A stretch of 64,000 bases of DNA from Sclerodactyla briareus (lineage: Eukaryota; Echinodermata; Holothuroidea; Dendrochirotida; Sclerodactylidae). Under the pieces are notes generated by a model, which worked only from the letters and a program-made list of their open reading frames with translations, was not told where the DNA came from and did no database searches. The stretch lies in contig JAODTK010002876.1 in NCBI GenBank assembly GCA_026419785.1, positions 310,001 to 374,000 of the forward strand. The letters run 5' to 3'. Position 1 is the first letter of the stretch. The number at the start of each line of letters is the position of its first letter. This document shows, one piece after another, positions 25,301 through 36,877 of the stretch. The translations under genes and the position numbers were made by a program.

Positions 25301-26080
25301 GCCGTCATCCAACGACACAGAAACTCCACTCCGAAAATGGGAGTAACAAAATCCGTAAATTTAGGTATACCTGGTATATACGCACGTGATTACGGCAGTG
25401 TCAGTCGCGTGAACCAAAACCTGCTAAATTGGGTGAGTTTTAATTATATTTTAAAATTTGCCCCCGTTTCATTTATTACTGAAGAACTTGCAGTACGTAT
25501 TGGGTAACACTGATGAACTGGAATGGATTTTTTTAGTGAAAATATCGACTTTATAGGTCGATTCTCCGAGGTTTTCTTCGAGTCGAGCTGTCACGCAGTG
25601 CAGATCGTTTTGACCATGCCTTGCCTAATGCGATAGGCTAGGCCCATAGGCCAGGGCTGTGTTGTGCCGTTTGTCATTTTGGAATCTGCCCTGTGATTCC
25701 GACTTTAGACAGTGCATGGTGGCGATATTTGCCCCACAATAGTGCCCCTTCAAAACTGAGGAAGTGCAAAATGGGGAGGGGCGGCAGATTTTCCATGCCC
25801 CCAGGCCCTCGTAGTTCCACCACTGTCTAGTCTGAATCACATTGGGCATTTTCCTCAATATTCCTTATACCCCCAAGACATGGATGGGAATCAATGCGGG
25901 CTGGCAACTGTCCCATAGCGCCACTGTCAGTCCTGGATCACATAGGGCACCCCCCGAGAAAAAAGATGATTTTGTACATTGTAAAAATTACGCTTACAGA
26001 AGAAAGGACTGAAAGGGTTTCAGTCATAACACTTGTTTTTATAAACAAGAAAAAAGTTTATTTTACCATGCCATGCTTTT
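22330..26080. other. Unassigned DNA upstream of the ACSF2 exons
   Basis: Should hold the ACSF2 first exon(s) and promoter if the gene starts within the window, but I could not identify them. Seen here: a short (TA)n near 23357-23374 and AT-rich DNA with repeated AAAACGTTT/ACATTTTTTGAT motifs near 24830-24970. Two similar, directly oriented phrases TAAGAAAAAATCTGTAAAC (24986-25004) and TAACAAAATCCGTAAA (25346-25361) may be related MITE ends. Confidence 0.4.
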
Positions 26081-26103
26081 TTATATTATATATATATATA
26101 TAG

Positions 26104-26156
<53 letters not shown>

Positions 26157-26168
26157 TATATATATATC

Positions 26169-26204
<36 letters not shown>

Positions 26205-26222
26205 ATATATATAGATATATTA
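26081..26222. repeat. (TA)n array with palindromic interruptions
   Basis: About 140 bases of alternating TA, interrupted by TATAGATATA, TATTATAT, TATAATAT and TATCTATA, arranged nearly symmetrically. The whole block could extrude as a cruciform. It tends to be unstable in cloning and assembly. Confidence 0.95.
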
Positions 26223-26689
26223 TGTGTATGTATTTGGGACCGATACTCATCGTAGATTTTCGAATGACTGAGATAGGCGCTGACGTCTCTCTCTACGATG
26301 ATGTTTTTAGAGGTCTTGACACGCATAGAAAGACCTAGTCATCCTCGGTTTTTATCCTCATTTATGAAAGCGACAGATAAACGGGTTTTAAAAGAGCCAA
26401 AAAGGACATTTTTTGGAACATTCTTGCGGTCACCAAATAATTAGCTGAAAGTCATGGGGAACGTATGTGAGAGAACCTCATGTATAAACGGCTCTCGACC
26501 CCCTCCCCGTCTCTCTAGTAGTGACTGTGACTCGTTGAGAGGTGTAAAGTGAGGCGGAAAAGGGAATAAGGAAATCAGGGCAGAGAAAGACACAAAATTT
26601 GGATACCGGTGGGCCTACCATTTTCAATCAAATGTCCCTAACTCTCCCGCTCTCGCTGATGCTGGTAATGGCAGCATTTTGTCTACGAA
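26223..26689. other. Unassigned DNA
   Basis: No exon or repeat family identified. Confidence 0.4.
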
Positions 26690-26832
26690 AGATAGACATT
26701 TTCAGTGCAAGAATGCTCCATCAGGGGCTGTAAAAGGTCATTTCCGGCGATCTGAGGGGGTCATTTCTGGAGGAAATTACCCTGCGCTCTGCGGCAAAAC
26801 CATAGGACCGCTCCGCTTAGACAGTAAACGGC
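26690..26832 (+). mobile_element. Family M fragment (copy G)
   Basis: Contains the hallmark order GGTCATTTCCGGCGATCTGAG (near 26737), then CTCTGCGGC.AAACC, then CCGCTCCGCTTAGACAG (near 26809-26825). It matches the right third of copies A and C. Only this fragment is recognisable. Confidence 0.6.
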
Positions 26833-27140
26833 ATACCTCTCCCCTCCTCGTCACGAGAATGCTAGCTATGCCAATGTATGCAAAGTTCCATTCATTACAC
26901 TCTTTGATAGTCACTCATGCAAAAATGCATCGCGAATTTCCCCAGTGTTTTCATTAAGCACTCTCCCCCGTTTTTTTATTCCTTGACGATATCAAGGAAT
27001 CTATGCATCATGACAGTGTGTGTGTGTGTGTGTGTGACGCCTAGCCTTGTAAACCGATACCATCGGTGGATCAAGTTCATACTTACATACGTATATGGGT
27101 TCCCCATAGTGAGTACAATGATCTCTATTGTTTTGGGGTC

Positions 27141-27172
27141 AGGTCGAGGTCATCTGAGGTCAAGAGAGGTCA
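27141..27172 (+). promoter_or_regulatory. AGGTCA direct repeats (DR4) in family T unit
   Basis: AGGTCG 27141-27146 and AGGTCA at 27147-27152, 27157-27162 and 27167-27172. The last three are spaced by TCTG and AGAG, that is two DR4 arrangements. AGGTCA with 4 bp spacing is the classical thyroid-hormone/LXR-type half-site layout. Binding here is untested. Confidence 0.5.
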
Positions 27173-27386
27173 AGTTTGAAGATCTTGTTAACACGATAGT
27201 CCAGAATGCCTGGTCTGATCATGTTTTGAAGAAATTCGGTATGTCAGCTTTCCTATGAGGAGTACATAAAACCCTATTGTTTTTGGTGTGAATCTGGGGT
27301 CAGAATTTTTGGAGAAATTGGGAAAATTGTGAAATTTGTATATGGGTTCCTTATATTGAGTACATGATCCCATTGTTTCGGCCGTC

Positions 27387-27419
27387 AGGTCAAAGGTCAT
27401 CTGAGGTCAAGAGAGGTCA
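27387..27419 (+). promoter_or_regulatory. Composite DR1-DR4-DR4 of AGGTCA half-sites in family T unit
   Basis: Four perfect AGGTCA half-sites: 27387-27392, one base, 27394-27399, TCTG, 27404-27409, AGAG, 27414-27419. DR1 is the RXR/HNF4/PPAR-type layout and DR4 the TR/LXR type. The same block recurs in other units (DR1 again at 55365-55377), so it is part of the repeat consensus. Confidence 0.55.
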
Positions 27420-27759
27420 AGTTTGAAGATCTTGTTAACACGATAACTCAACCCCATATGGATGGATGAAGTTCATAACTTGGTATGACGGTTCCCAATA
27501 AAGGTGCCTATTTCTATTGGTTTGGCGTCAGAACTGCAGTCACCTGAGGTCAAGAGAGGTCAGAGTTTGAAGATCTTGTACGACGATAAGTCCGAATGCC
27601 CAGACTCGATCATTTTTCGTAATTTCTTAGCAGGCCTTCTATGGAAAAACACTATCCTTTTTGGTGTGCTGTGACGTTTGGGATGAAATAGGGATATTCA
27701 TTCCTATTGTAAATCTTGGCATGCCTTAGCTTGATCCCGCCATGATCAGTCCAGGAATC

Positions 27760-28800
27760 ACAAATCCTTTGGCTTTTTTCTCTGTTTAATCAACGAACTT
27801 CACTCCAACCAAGTAGTGTCACAAATATCATGACTAGGATAGGCTACCTATTGGCCAACCTTACTATAGGGAAGTGGCCTGAACTCTTCCTCAATTCTGT
27901 AATTCTTTTGAAAGGTCCTGTTAGTGTTACGTGGACTCATGATAGTATGAAACTGCATATGAATGCACGCATGGACTACGTACTGCATCACCAAGTGTCA
28001 GTGGTGGAAGACTGTCAGAGCTTCACGGGCTGGTTCGAGGACGGGATTTCACGACATTAGGGTCTGGGAAGTCTCGAAATCATCATTTCGGAAAGTCCAT
28101 CGACCTGCATTATACTTTTAACAAACACCCACCCTAGTAACATTGGGTTCGTGTTCGTGTTGTTAGCTAGAACCCTAAAAAAAAAACGAATTCTCTAGGT
28201 TTCCCGTAACTACAGGAACCAGTATACGACCTTTAAGTGCCTCCGTGTCGCTGACTATGCATAATTGCTGGTTCATTAAGTTAGGCTGTTATATATTCTT
28301 TTTTCAATAGGGGAAATTGAGAATATTGTAACATTAGGAGTTCACCCATCCCGGATCATCTATGCCCCACCCAGGCAGCAAGTATCTCATCTGAGGTACA
28401 GCATCATTGTCCGGGTGAACAAGACAGTTTCGACGATGAGGACGAATTGTAACAAATAAAAGGATTGCACACCAACATGCAGAGTATACCCACGCGCGCA
28501 CTGCCCGGTATTTTAAGGTAAGACCCTGCTCTCACTTTTTTTAGCAACGATGAGAAGCGGATCGTTTTGCCTCGTCATTTGCTTATGTGTATAGCTCAAC
28601 TTCCCCGCCAACTCATTTGCTGTACATAGGCATGAGCGAAACTCCTTAATACGGGCACTTTCGTGTTAAGGGTCATGGAGTACGCCAAGAGAAAAAAAAA
28701 AATCACATTATCCATTTATTTGTGGGTGTATTGTCACTAGATCTTACATCTTGTTCTTGGAATTCTAAACATTGCACATTCTGATTAAAATCTGATTTTG
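27760..28800. other. Unassigned DNA between two family T copies
   Basis: The first 30 bases after copy 3 (AATCACAAATCCTTTGGC...) resemble those after copy 4, so the element may extend slightly further right. A 76-codon plus frame at 27830-28060 shows no known motif. Confidence 0.4.
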
Positions 28801-29632
28801 GATTCCTTGACGACAGTCCAGGAATCAGCTGCAAGTCATGACGTGGGTGCGTGTGTGGTGTTGTGTGTGTGTGCGTGGGTGTGGGTGACGCCTGGCTCGT
28901 GGACCACGATCACGCGACCCACTTGATGGAGTGATCTCATCTTAGGGTCAAGTCAGAGTTCATCTAAGGTCACCAGAAGTCCCAAACCTTGTGGACCAAC
29001 GATAGTCCAGAACAGTTGGTCCTATCAAGTTGAGATTTGGCATACTGCTTTCCTTCATCTGGGAGTACAAGAACTTCGTTTTTGGTGTGAAAGTGGGGTC
29101 ACTTTTAGTCAAAATTGGAGAAATTTGCGCAATTTTTAAGCTTATGAACACCTGACTTGACTACCCTGGATGAATTGAAACTCATACTCTAATGGGGTTC
29201 CCCATGATGATTTCATGATCCCTATTCTGCCATATTGTTCCGAGGGAGTCAAGGTACATCTGAGTCGGCACACACCGTCAATGTCCAAAAAACGTTTGTG
29301 GACACTATAGCCCAGAATGCTACTCCGATGAAGCTGGATTGGGGCATACTGCTTTTCGGCTGTAGACGCAGAAGTCATTATGAGTCGATATTTCCTACTT
29401 TTTACTTCGTGGGCCAATTACTCGACCCCACCTGGATGTTCAAGCTCATACTTGGATGTGGGTTCCCCATGATGAGCTCAATTCCCCTATTGTTTGGTTA
29501 TTCAGAGGTCACCCGATGTCAGAAGAGGTCCCAGTCCCTAAACCTATCGAGCTCGGGTTTGGTGTTTTTAATCCCCTTATCCCATTTGTTCTTATATCTG
29601 TTCATAGGTTATAACTAATGAGTCAAGGAATC
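28801..29632 (+). mobile_element. Family T element, copy 4 (832 bp, both ends visible)
   Basis: The left hairpin is GATTCCTTGAC (28801-28811) with GTCCAGGAATC (28816-28826). Then come CATGACG, a (GT)-rich block to about 28885, GGGTGACGCC, and eroded tandem units with TTGTGGACCA.CGATA boundaries. The right end is GTCAAGGAATC (29622-29632), an exact inverted copy of the left arm. Same strand and same architecture as copy 3, 1.8 kb away, so serial insertion or segmental duplication is likely. Confidence 0.8.
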
Positions 29633-29829
29633 ACTAACGCCTTTTTGCCTTCCTGGCTTCAACTCAAATCAAACAATTATTCTGTTTTCATGTTCAGTAT
29701 GTAATCCATGAAGGCCTAGCTTTCACTACTTATCATGGTAGGTTTCGGAGATGGGTAAAAAGGACCTCATATGAGTTCAAAAAGCATGATTTGGACCGGA
29801 ATCTCCGTGAAAATTAGGTAAAGTGGGAA

Positions 29830-30270
29830 GCCAAGAGCAGTATTTATCAAAATTTATTTAGCAAAAGGAAGACATTCATGACCGAAATAAGTGGCAGGTT
29901 CGTTCCAAATGAACTACCACGTCCTAAATGCACAAATGCAGCCAAAAATTTTGCAAACATGACCTCTTGCGACCGTGAAATCATCGCCATGTTTTTCGGG
30001 AAAATTAAAGCCCACACCACCCAGTGTCGTGTGAATCCGACGAAGTAAGAAAACAGGGAATATTTCGTGAATTTGACCTCCGATGACCTTGAAATCATCG
30101 TCATGTTTTTCGAACGCATCTTAGGTCTACCTCACCAAGTTTCGTATAAATCGGCCAAACTTATTTTCCGCGCAAAGCCTGCAAAATAGAGGGCAGCAGT
30201 CATGGAAGGAGGCCCATGGCCGGAATTTAGCTGAGACGAACATGTGTGCGAAGTTTCAGATCAATCGGAT
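29830..30270. repeat. Imperfect tandem repeat, about 113 bp period
   Basis: Two adjacent units share TTGACCTC..GACC.TGAAATCATCG.CATGTTTTTCG (near 29958-30000 and 30073-30112) and then C.CACCA.GT.TCGT.T.AATC. A partial third unit may follow toward 30260. No coding. Confidence 0.65.
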
Positions 30271-30299
30271 GAAGCGATAAAGATGTATTGCGCTAACAC

Positions 30300-30810
30300 G
30301 AAAATCTTCCGGCTGCAAAATAAACGCCAGAAACATTAGCCCGAAGTGGGAATCTAAAGCAGGAGCCAGTGCCATCGGATTAATCTGATGATATGTGTTA
30401 AATCCAGTAATCACCCTGGAAGCCAGTTCTGGGTTCTCTGTAAGCGATGCAAGGCGCAAGCTGGCAACCTAACAAATAAGGATTTGCTAGATTCCAACCA
30501 AGATGTGATAAAGGCATGGGCTAACGTCTCAATAACCGCCCTATTCGGGTACGAACGAACAGAACTAATGTTACGTAGGCTAATAGAGCAAGATTTGATG
30601 ACACTAGAGTTGTGAGTTTCCAAGGTAAATTAAGAGTCGAAATAACTCACAAGATCCCTAGCATATTATGATGGATGGATTATTGTGCCACGAATGATCT
30701 AGCGATATGCAAGGCACGGGTTTTCGTCTTGTTTCAGGGGAGATGACCAACAATTCAGTCTTGTCACTATTCAGCTATAATTTATTGTTTATCATTCAGT
30801 TAGGCAGTTC
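30300..30810 (-). pseudogene. CR1/L2-type non-LTR retrotransposon reverse transcriptase fragment, frameshifted
   Basis: Read on the minus strand from about 30765: DKTELLVISPETRRKPVP, then (after a shift) YFDS.FTLETHNSSVIKSC, SLRNISSVRSYPNRAVIETL, AHAFITSWLESSKSLFVRLP and LHRLQRTQN, then a shift to ASRVITGF. This is the post-catalytic region of CR1/L2-group reverse transcriptases. Those carry a D-K-T-E-hh segment, H-x-x-x-I-x-K, hR-I-xx-I-R-x-h, hV-xA-hh-x-S-(R/K)-h-(D/E)-Y-C-N and LQ-x-x-Q-N-x-A-A-R. Several frameshifts and stops, no YADD box and no endonuclease are visible, so it is a dead 5'-truncated copy. Downstream codons (to about 30300) are too eroded to follow. Confidence 0.85.
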
Positions 30811-30840
30811 CTGATACAGTGAAGACGGATTGTGGAAGGT

Positions 30841-33800
30841 CGGTTTTGTTGGCTATATTAGAGGGATCGTCCAGACACTATGCCGTCTAACATGGTATCG
30901 CCAGTGCGGAATCTTAAGAATGGTGTTGTTTTGTTCAGTTAACAATCAAATTGCATTTTTTCATTCTCATAATTATATGATTCGTTGTGACGAGCCCGGT
31001 CACCCCCATGTTAATCCCCATGCCGCTAGTTGGCTCATCAAGTTAGTTTATTAATAAAAATGACCAGGAGGGACATGGATAGCGTACTGAAACAACACAA
31101 CCCACATGAGATAAGCCAACCAGGAGGAAAAAATGATCTAAATGATTAGATGAGTGGCAAAAATAAATGCTCATCTGTCAGAAATCCTAGTTTTCTGTTC
31201 ATTGGATCATCGTTCGATGAACGTGTTGTGTTGGTCGAGCGTCATCTGTGATATTATATGTGCATGCTCAGCATATAATCCATATTATTAAATATTATTA
31301 TTTCCGCCTATATCTAGCTCAATTTCCTTCGAACTTCTTGAAGGCTTTTTGCTGAGGTTATCAACCGAAGGGTTTACGGAAACTGCTCATCAGCCAATGA
31401 CAGACCAATTCGGCTGCCCTACATTGAAATCGGCGGAATTTACTCTCGCTGGCGAAGAAGTTGGGATTAGACGTCTGTGGCGTCAGGTTTGCTATCATTT
31501 TTTCCCTTCTCCAATGTGGGAAACAGGCACCAATTAACTTGTGATGAAAGTTAACAAATACGCAATCACTGGGTCAGGGTCTCCCACTGCTGAAACTTCA
31601 GTCTCTGACTCACGAAGTCATTCACTAAATGCTTAGGTCAGGAGCTGCTAAAATTCAGAAATCTTAGGTTGGGTGATAACGAACTATTAAATTTTCACAC
31701 GTGGATCCCAGCTGCCGGAACAAATCTTTTTGCGAAATGGAGGGGTTATGTCTCTTGAATAATCACCTCGAACGACTGAGGCATTCGTTAATGTTCACGT
31801 GTAACGTGGTACAATGCAGTATTGTTTTTCTTCTTGAGTACGTGTGGGACGCTTGACGTAGCATGTGCCGTTGTTCAATTTAAAACGGTTTCTATGATAA
31901 ATGGCTTCTCACTGCATTTACGACTCCCTAATTCACAGAGCTTGTTGCTGAATATGAATCATTCTCGTATCACGTGGTTGATGAGACAAGAAAAGAGTAT
32001 GAGGCATGGATGAAAGAAAAGATCTGGCTAAATTTCATGACCATTTCTAATAATGACCTGACCCGCTCTTCTTCGATCAGAGCGTATATAAGACCGGCGA
32101 CTAACGAAATGTGCTAACGCGTTTGATGGAATGACTTAAAAAACAAAAAACTTCTTACCCCTTTCATCCATTGACAGATACTGATCCATACTGATAACGA
32201 AGTTGCGTACATGTGAGTTGCAGGAATTCGCGTATTGCTAAACTTTCATGACCCATGATCTAGGTATGGCCATCATAGTTCTTACTCTTGAAAACAATTA
32301 CTTTCCGTCTTAACGTCATTCAGCTTCAGATAATCAATCGTTCGATCATTGTCGTACAATGAGTTGAGAAAATATAATTAACCGATCAGACAGAAATCAC
32401 AATATGACTGCGTCCAACAATTCCGGAGTGGAATGAATTCTGCAAAACTCGGGCTCTCCTAGAATGCAAGACACTAACAGTCTCGAAAGTTATTTTCTCC
32501 GATCGCTGTTTGGGGAATCTTTATCGTTGTATATTTATTGAGAAAAGAACAGTCCCATCTCATCGATTAGATCCCAACGAATCCTCTCGTAGACGAATAT
32601 TTTCTTATTGTATTTCTAATTATTAACACTGACGATCATGTCTGGTTACGTTCACCAGACAATCATACGTATGTAGGAGGGAGAAGTTCCTAGGAAAAAC
32701 TCCCATAACGTGTACATTCCACGTCCATCATGATACGGGAAATGACCAATGTGAGCTCCGTCAGCATTTTTATTTTTTTCATCTAGGTTATGTTCCATGT
32801 TTATCCTCGGGACATTTGTTCATGGGGCCCTTCTTTGTCTATTGATTTCATTGCGGATAGGGAATCTCCATTTGGATTATAAGCCATTTCATAGGACAAC
32901 AGTTGTGACCACTTCTAAGAAGCCACAGATTCCTCATACAATTATATTAGAAATAGACTCATTTGAGAAGAGAGAGACAGAAGACGAGAAGGTCGGCAAT
33001 CTTGACGGTGTTGAAAATTCATGGCGCCACCAATGTTTTCGAAACGCGGACCTCTTGCTTCACGCGAAAGAAAGCCCCTTCCAATTTGATCTATAAGCCA
33101 CTGGCGGTCTCTACCCTAGGAACATGATACCTTTCAACCGTGTGATCGCATCTATCTCTAACAATGCCTAGTTCTATTGGGGTTTTTTGATGCACTATCC
33201 CGCTTCGTTCGGAGAACAATTTTGATACATCCAGACATGAAGACAATTAGTGCCTACTATAATGAGGAGCGAGGCTACTATTTTTGTATCGAGATGTTTC
33301 GTATGCTAGGTGTTCTGTCTCCTGTCTGTCAAGTCGGCATTTTGTTTCACCGGAGGTAAGCACACGCGTATCTAATTTCGCCCGTTGACTTACACAACCA
33401 AATCTTGGTCCGTTCTCAGCCACTTGGCACCATACCGAAGTTTTAACCTTGAAAATCGCTATAACAAATGCTGGGAAGGGCAGAGAGTCTAATAAAACTA
33501 ACACATTCCACGATGTGCAATTCCATGTCCATGATCGTTTAGATTTTGAGCTAGTAGGGTGGGTCTATTTTCAGCATTGTATTTTTCGCGACTCATTTTC
33601 CAACAGACAATCGACGAGGGCCTATTTTAGCCCATAATTTTCAAAACAGCCAAAAGTGGACCAAATTTCATGACATTTTCGGAGATTGTACTTTGACTAA
33701 CCCTAACCCCCTTTCATATGAAGTGGTCGAAAGTATAACTGCACTACTTCCCACAAACCAACAGATGTGCCCCCAATTATATTATGGACTCATTTTTTAA

Positions 33801-36750
33801 GGATACCCTTTTCGGCGGTTGCGGTCGTTCGGGCGGAATGAATCCCCAATCAGCTATACGCGAGTGACACCTACATGGAAGTATAGTTCGGCAGCGGGGA
33901 CATTACCCTGATTTCATGAACATGCTTTTACCCATTCCCTACATTCAGAATACACATCCTTTTAATTTCATTGCAGGTTTTGGGTGAGGTAAAAGAAGGC
34001 TCCAACATTGGGCCTGGTTCGGGGCTGCTACACAACAGTGCAAATACAACACTATACCTATGCACAAAACCTACTGGTTGGACTCTCATTTTATAAACTA
34101 GGTGAATTCCAGTTAAAATTGAGGGACGGCACATGCCTCCCTCTCAATCCCTATTGATTGTTACTTGACACGACCCTAGAATCTGACCACCTCCTAATAG
34201 CCTAGTTTATTGCCTATTGTGAAAAGCTCCTCTGGCCCCGCCATGCGCTGTCCAGCCACCCTTCGTCCGGATCAAAAGTTGGGGTGATTAGAGTGGGGGG
34301 GGGTTAATGGGAGGGGAAAATATGCAGAACAACTAGTCTTAAGGCAGATTACTCTGTGATCGTTCATTTTTCCTCACTCCAGATGCCAATGGCGATGCAG
34401 CCATCCGGTTTAGCAGGGTGGTGGAGTCAAAAGGCCGCGTCGAAAACGGGAATCTAGATGGGACTCGCCTTAATCGGTCACTATGTCAAGCCATTATCGG
34501 CACAAAGTTCGCCACAAAAACACTGTGGGCCGAGAAAGGTCCGGAATCGGCTAGGGCTATAACAAGGACATTATTTTACCGTCTGAGGCGGGGGTCGATG
34601 TGTGCATAGAATGAAATGGAAATATTGGAGCAGAGTGGAGACGGCAATGGCCCAAATGCAGTGGCTGTACCAATACATGTTACACAACACTTGTGCTCAG
34701 GGGATCACTCTAACTGGACACGGCAATCATTGTTTATCCACACCAGGCCTTATGGCATTCGGCCTCCCTCGCCATTGATAGCAGCATGCATACTTCCCTC
34801 TCCAATCTAGTACGCCTCGTCTTACGTACCACTCACGAGGTTCTCTGATCCACTCATTCTGTTACATCCATGATTCACCAGAAGAGCCGAGTATTCAACC
34901 AGCCTCTTCGGAGGGAACCACTCCCAACAAGCGTCAAATTTCTCCTCCGGAATTCTCGTTTCGGTGACCGCAATGCCTTACCCGCAAAAGTAGCTCAGGC
35001 AAATGGATCACTTAGAAGTTATCCCGCTCGGACAATCATTTGAGGGGTAAACAGGCCAACTGCTGCTCTTCGTCCTGAAACAAAAAAGATTGAATAACCC
35101 CTATAAATAACGGGAATACATGTATATGAACCAGGCTAAGCCACAAAGTCCCAACGATTCAGGCTAGACCTAGGCCTAAATCATCTTCCTATTTCGTCCA
35201 CATGTGCCAATGTTGAAGGCTATCTCCTGCACTCAGCCTCGCTTAGACTTGTGACTATGACCTTCATAGAGTATTCAGCCGACTGTGAGTGGTGATGAAT
35301 TAACTGGAAGATGTGAAAATTGTAATATTTACACAAATCATGTTGAATTGAAAAGGCAGGAGGACGTCAACAAGCTTCCGATCAACTCTGGCCCTATTCG
35401 ATAGATTTACCCAATTCGGCAAAAAAAAATCGATTTGAGTGCTCTCTAAAAAATCATCCAGTTTGGGCCTAGGACCACAACATCCCGCGTCTTGCTTTGA
35501 TGACATACACAACATCACAGGAGATCCAGGAAATGGCCTTAACCTGGTAATCCTTTGACCCATTCATATTGTTCTATCTTTAGAGACACTGCGCAAGTGT
35601 TACGGTATGAAAACCGGTTGCAAGGGGAAGGGTGCCAACGAGGTTTCATCAACTTGATGTATCTGTATTGAGGATGCGAAGCTCGCACAAGGTGGTTGGC
35701 TAGATTTCCGACCCACGACCTGAACGCAGTATTTGGATGATCTGAAAATATATCCTGGGTTTGATGGGCCCGACATTAATATTTTGTAATGCCTATTAGA
35801 TGATGTTATGACATAGGTTATATTTAAGGAATAACTGCAACTAGTAACTTTACTGGCGAAAAAACATTCGCGACTATGAATTTAGGTTACTAACGGACGA
35901 GGCGCATCCGAGTTCGTTATTAAGCTGGACTTCGGATCGATACGTTTATGAACCAGTAAAGCCGACCTGCTGAGTTTTATTCCTATTCTACAAACCCAAA
36001 TCAGGCATACCCGAAGGATATCTATAGATATCTATATCTCTACATCTATATCTTTGTATCTCTAAACAGTAAATACAGCAGCCGGGCAACCTAATTGCGT
36101 TAGTTCGATCGATGTGAATTGCATTGCGCACCATTCACAAAAGATTGGCAGTGCGTGCTGTGGCGTACTTTCACGAAGACGCAAATACAAAACCACGCGT
36201 GCCGAACTGGAGGGTTCTCGCGTGTGAACACGGCGTTCACATGCAACGACGACGCGTCCGTTTATCGCCCGTTTTGTTTTCCGTTGAGGCGTGCGCCCTT
36301 TGAAGCGGGGCGTGTACTGGAACAGGATCTGCGCGTGTAAACATAAACTCCCAAAGGTTCACGCAACCTCAATTTGTGTTTGAAAATCTGCGTTACTTAT
36401 ACCCAGCAAATCGAGCAAGAATTCGATTGTTGTGTTACTTACTCTGACAGCTGCATGGTATTCCAACATGACCGACAACTGAACAAAGTCTAATAAGGTA
36501 CTGACTTGTCGTTGCGATAAAAGGACAGTCGCGTGACTGGGGTTCACAAGCAGCATGTAGTATTCCTACAACAACGGAGTAGGTCGTAGAATGTCGGATG
36601 AAACGGCAAAACGCACGGCAACACATTTTGATTACTGTGTTCATTCGTGATTTGAAGTGCGGTGTTACTCTGACCGACTACGTGATGTTTTTTGTTTTGT
36701 TTATGAAGTCTGCAGGGTACTTTTCTAACTTTTATCTATTGGATTTTGCG
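30841..36750. other. Unassigned DNA
   Basis: No repeat family or exon that I can name. Seen here: a plus frame at 34397-34609 preceded by TTTTTCCTCACTCCAG, an acceptor-like tract, with an unrecognised product and no donor; a 99-codon plus frame at 32797-33096 without motifs; short GATATCTATAGATATCTATAT repeats near 36019-36060; and a CpG-containing block at about 36110-36330. The sequence is otherwise ordinary and AT-rich. Confidence 0.4.
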
Positions 36751-36753
36751 ATA

Positions 36754-36799
<46 letters not shown>

Positions 36800-36803
36800 T
36801 ATC

Positions 36804-36875
<72 letters not shown>
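36751..36875. repeat. (TA)n array
   Basis: About 125 bases of TA with TATAATATA and TATCTATA interruptions. The Ile/Tyr-rich ORF through it is an artefact. Confidence 0.95.

Positions 36876-36877
<2 letters not shown>

Larger units (their letters stand above)
26978..27759 (+). mobile_element. Family T element, copy 3, with hairpin left end and matching right end
   Basis: The left end is a hairpin: ATTCCTTGA (26978-26986), loop CGATA, TCAAGGAAT (26992-27000). Then come CATCATGA, (TG)n at 27016-27036, TGACGCC, and tandem units. Each unit starts near (C)TTGTTAACACGATA and contains CCCATAGTGAGTACA/TTGAGTACATGATCCCATTG, GGGGTCAGG and AGGTCA repeats. The right end carries GTCCAGGAATC at 27749-27759, an inverted copy of the left-end arm, so the element has terminal inverted repeats of about 11 bp plus an extra subterminal inverted copy on the left. 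It is non-coding and hence non-autonomous. Confidence 0.75.

Noticed and set aside
26978..29632. Family T as a Helitron because of its terminal hairpin
   Set aside because: No TC start or CTRR end adjoins the hairpin; instead the ends are inverted copies of each other.
34397..34609. Plus-strand exon after TTTTTCCTCACTCCAG
   Set aside because: Acceptor-like tract and 71 open codons, but no donor and no recognisable protein; kept only as a note.
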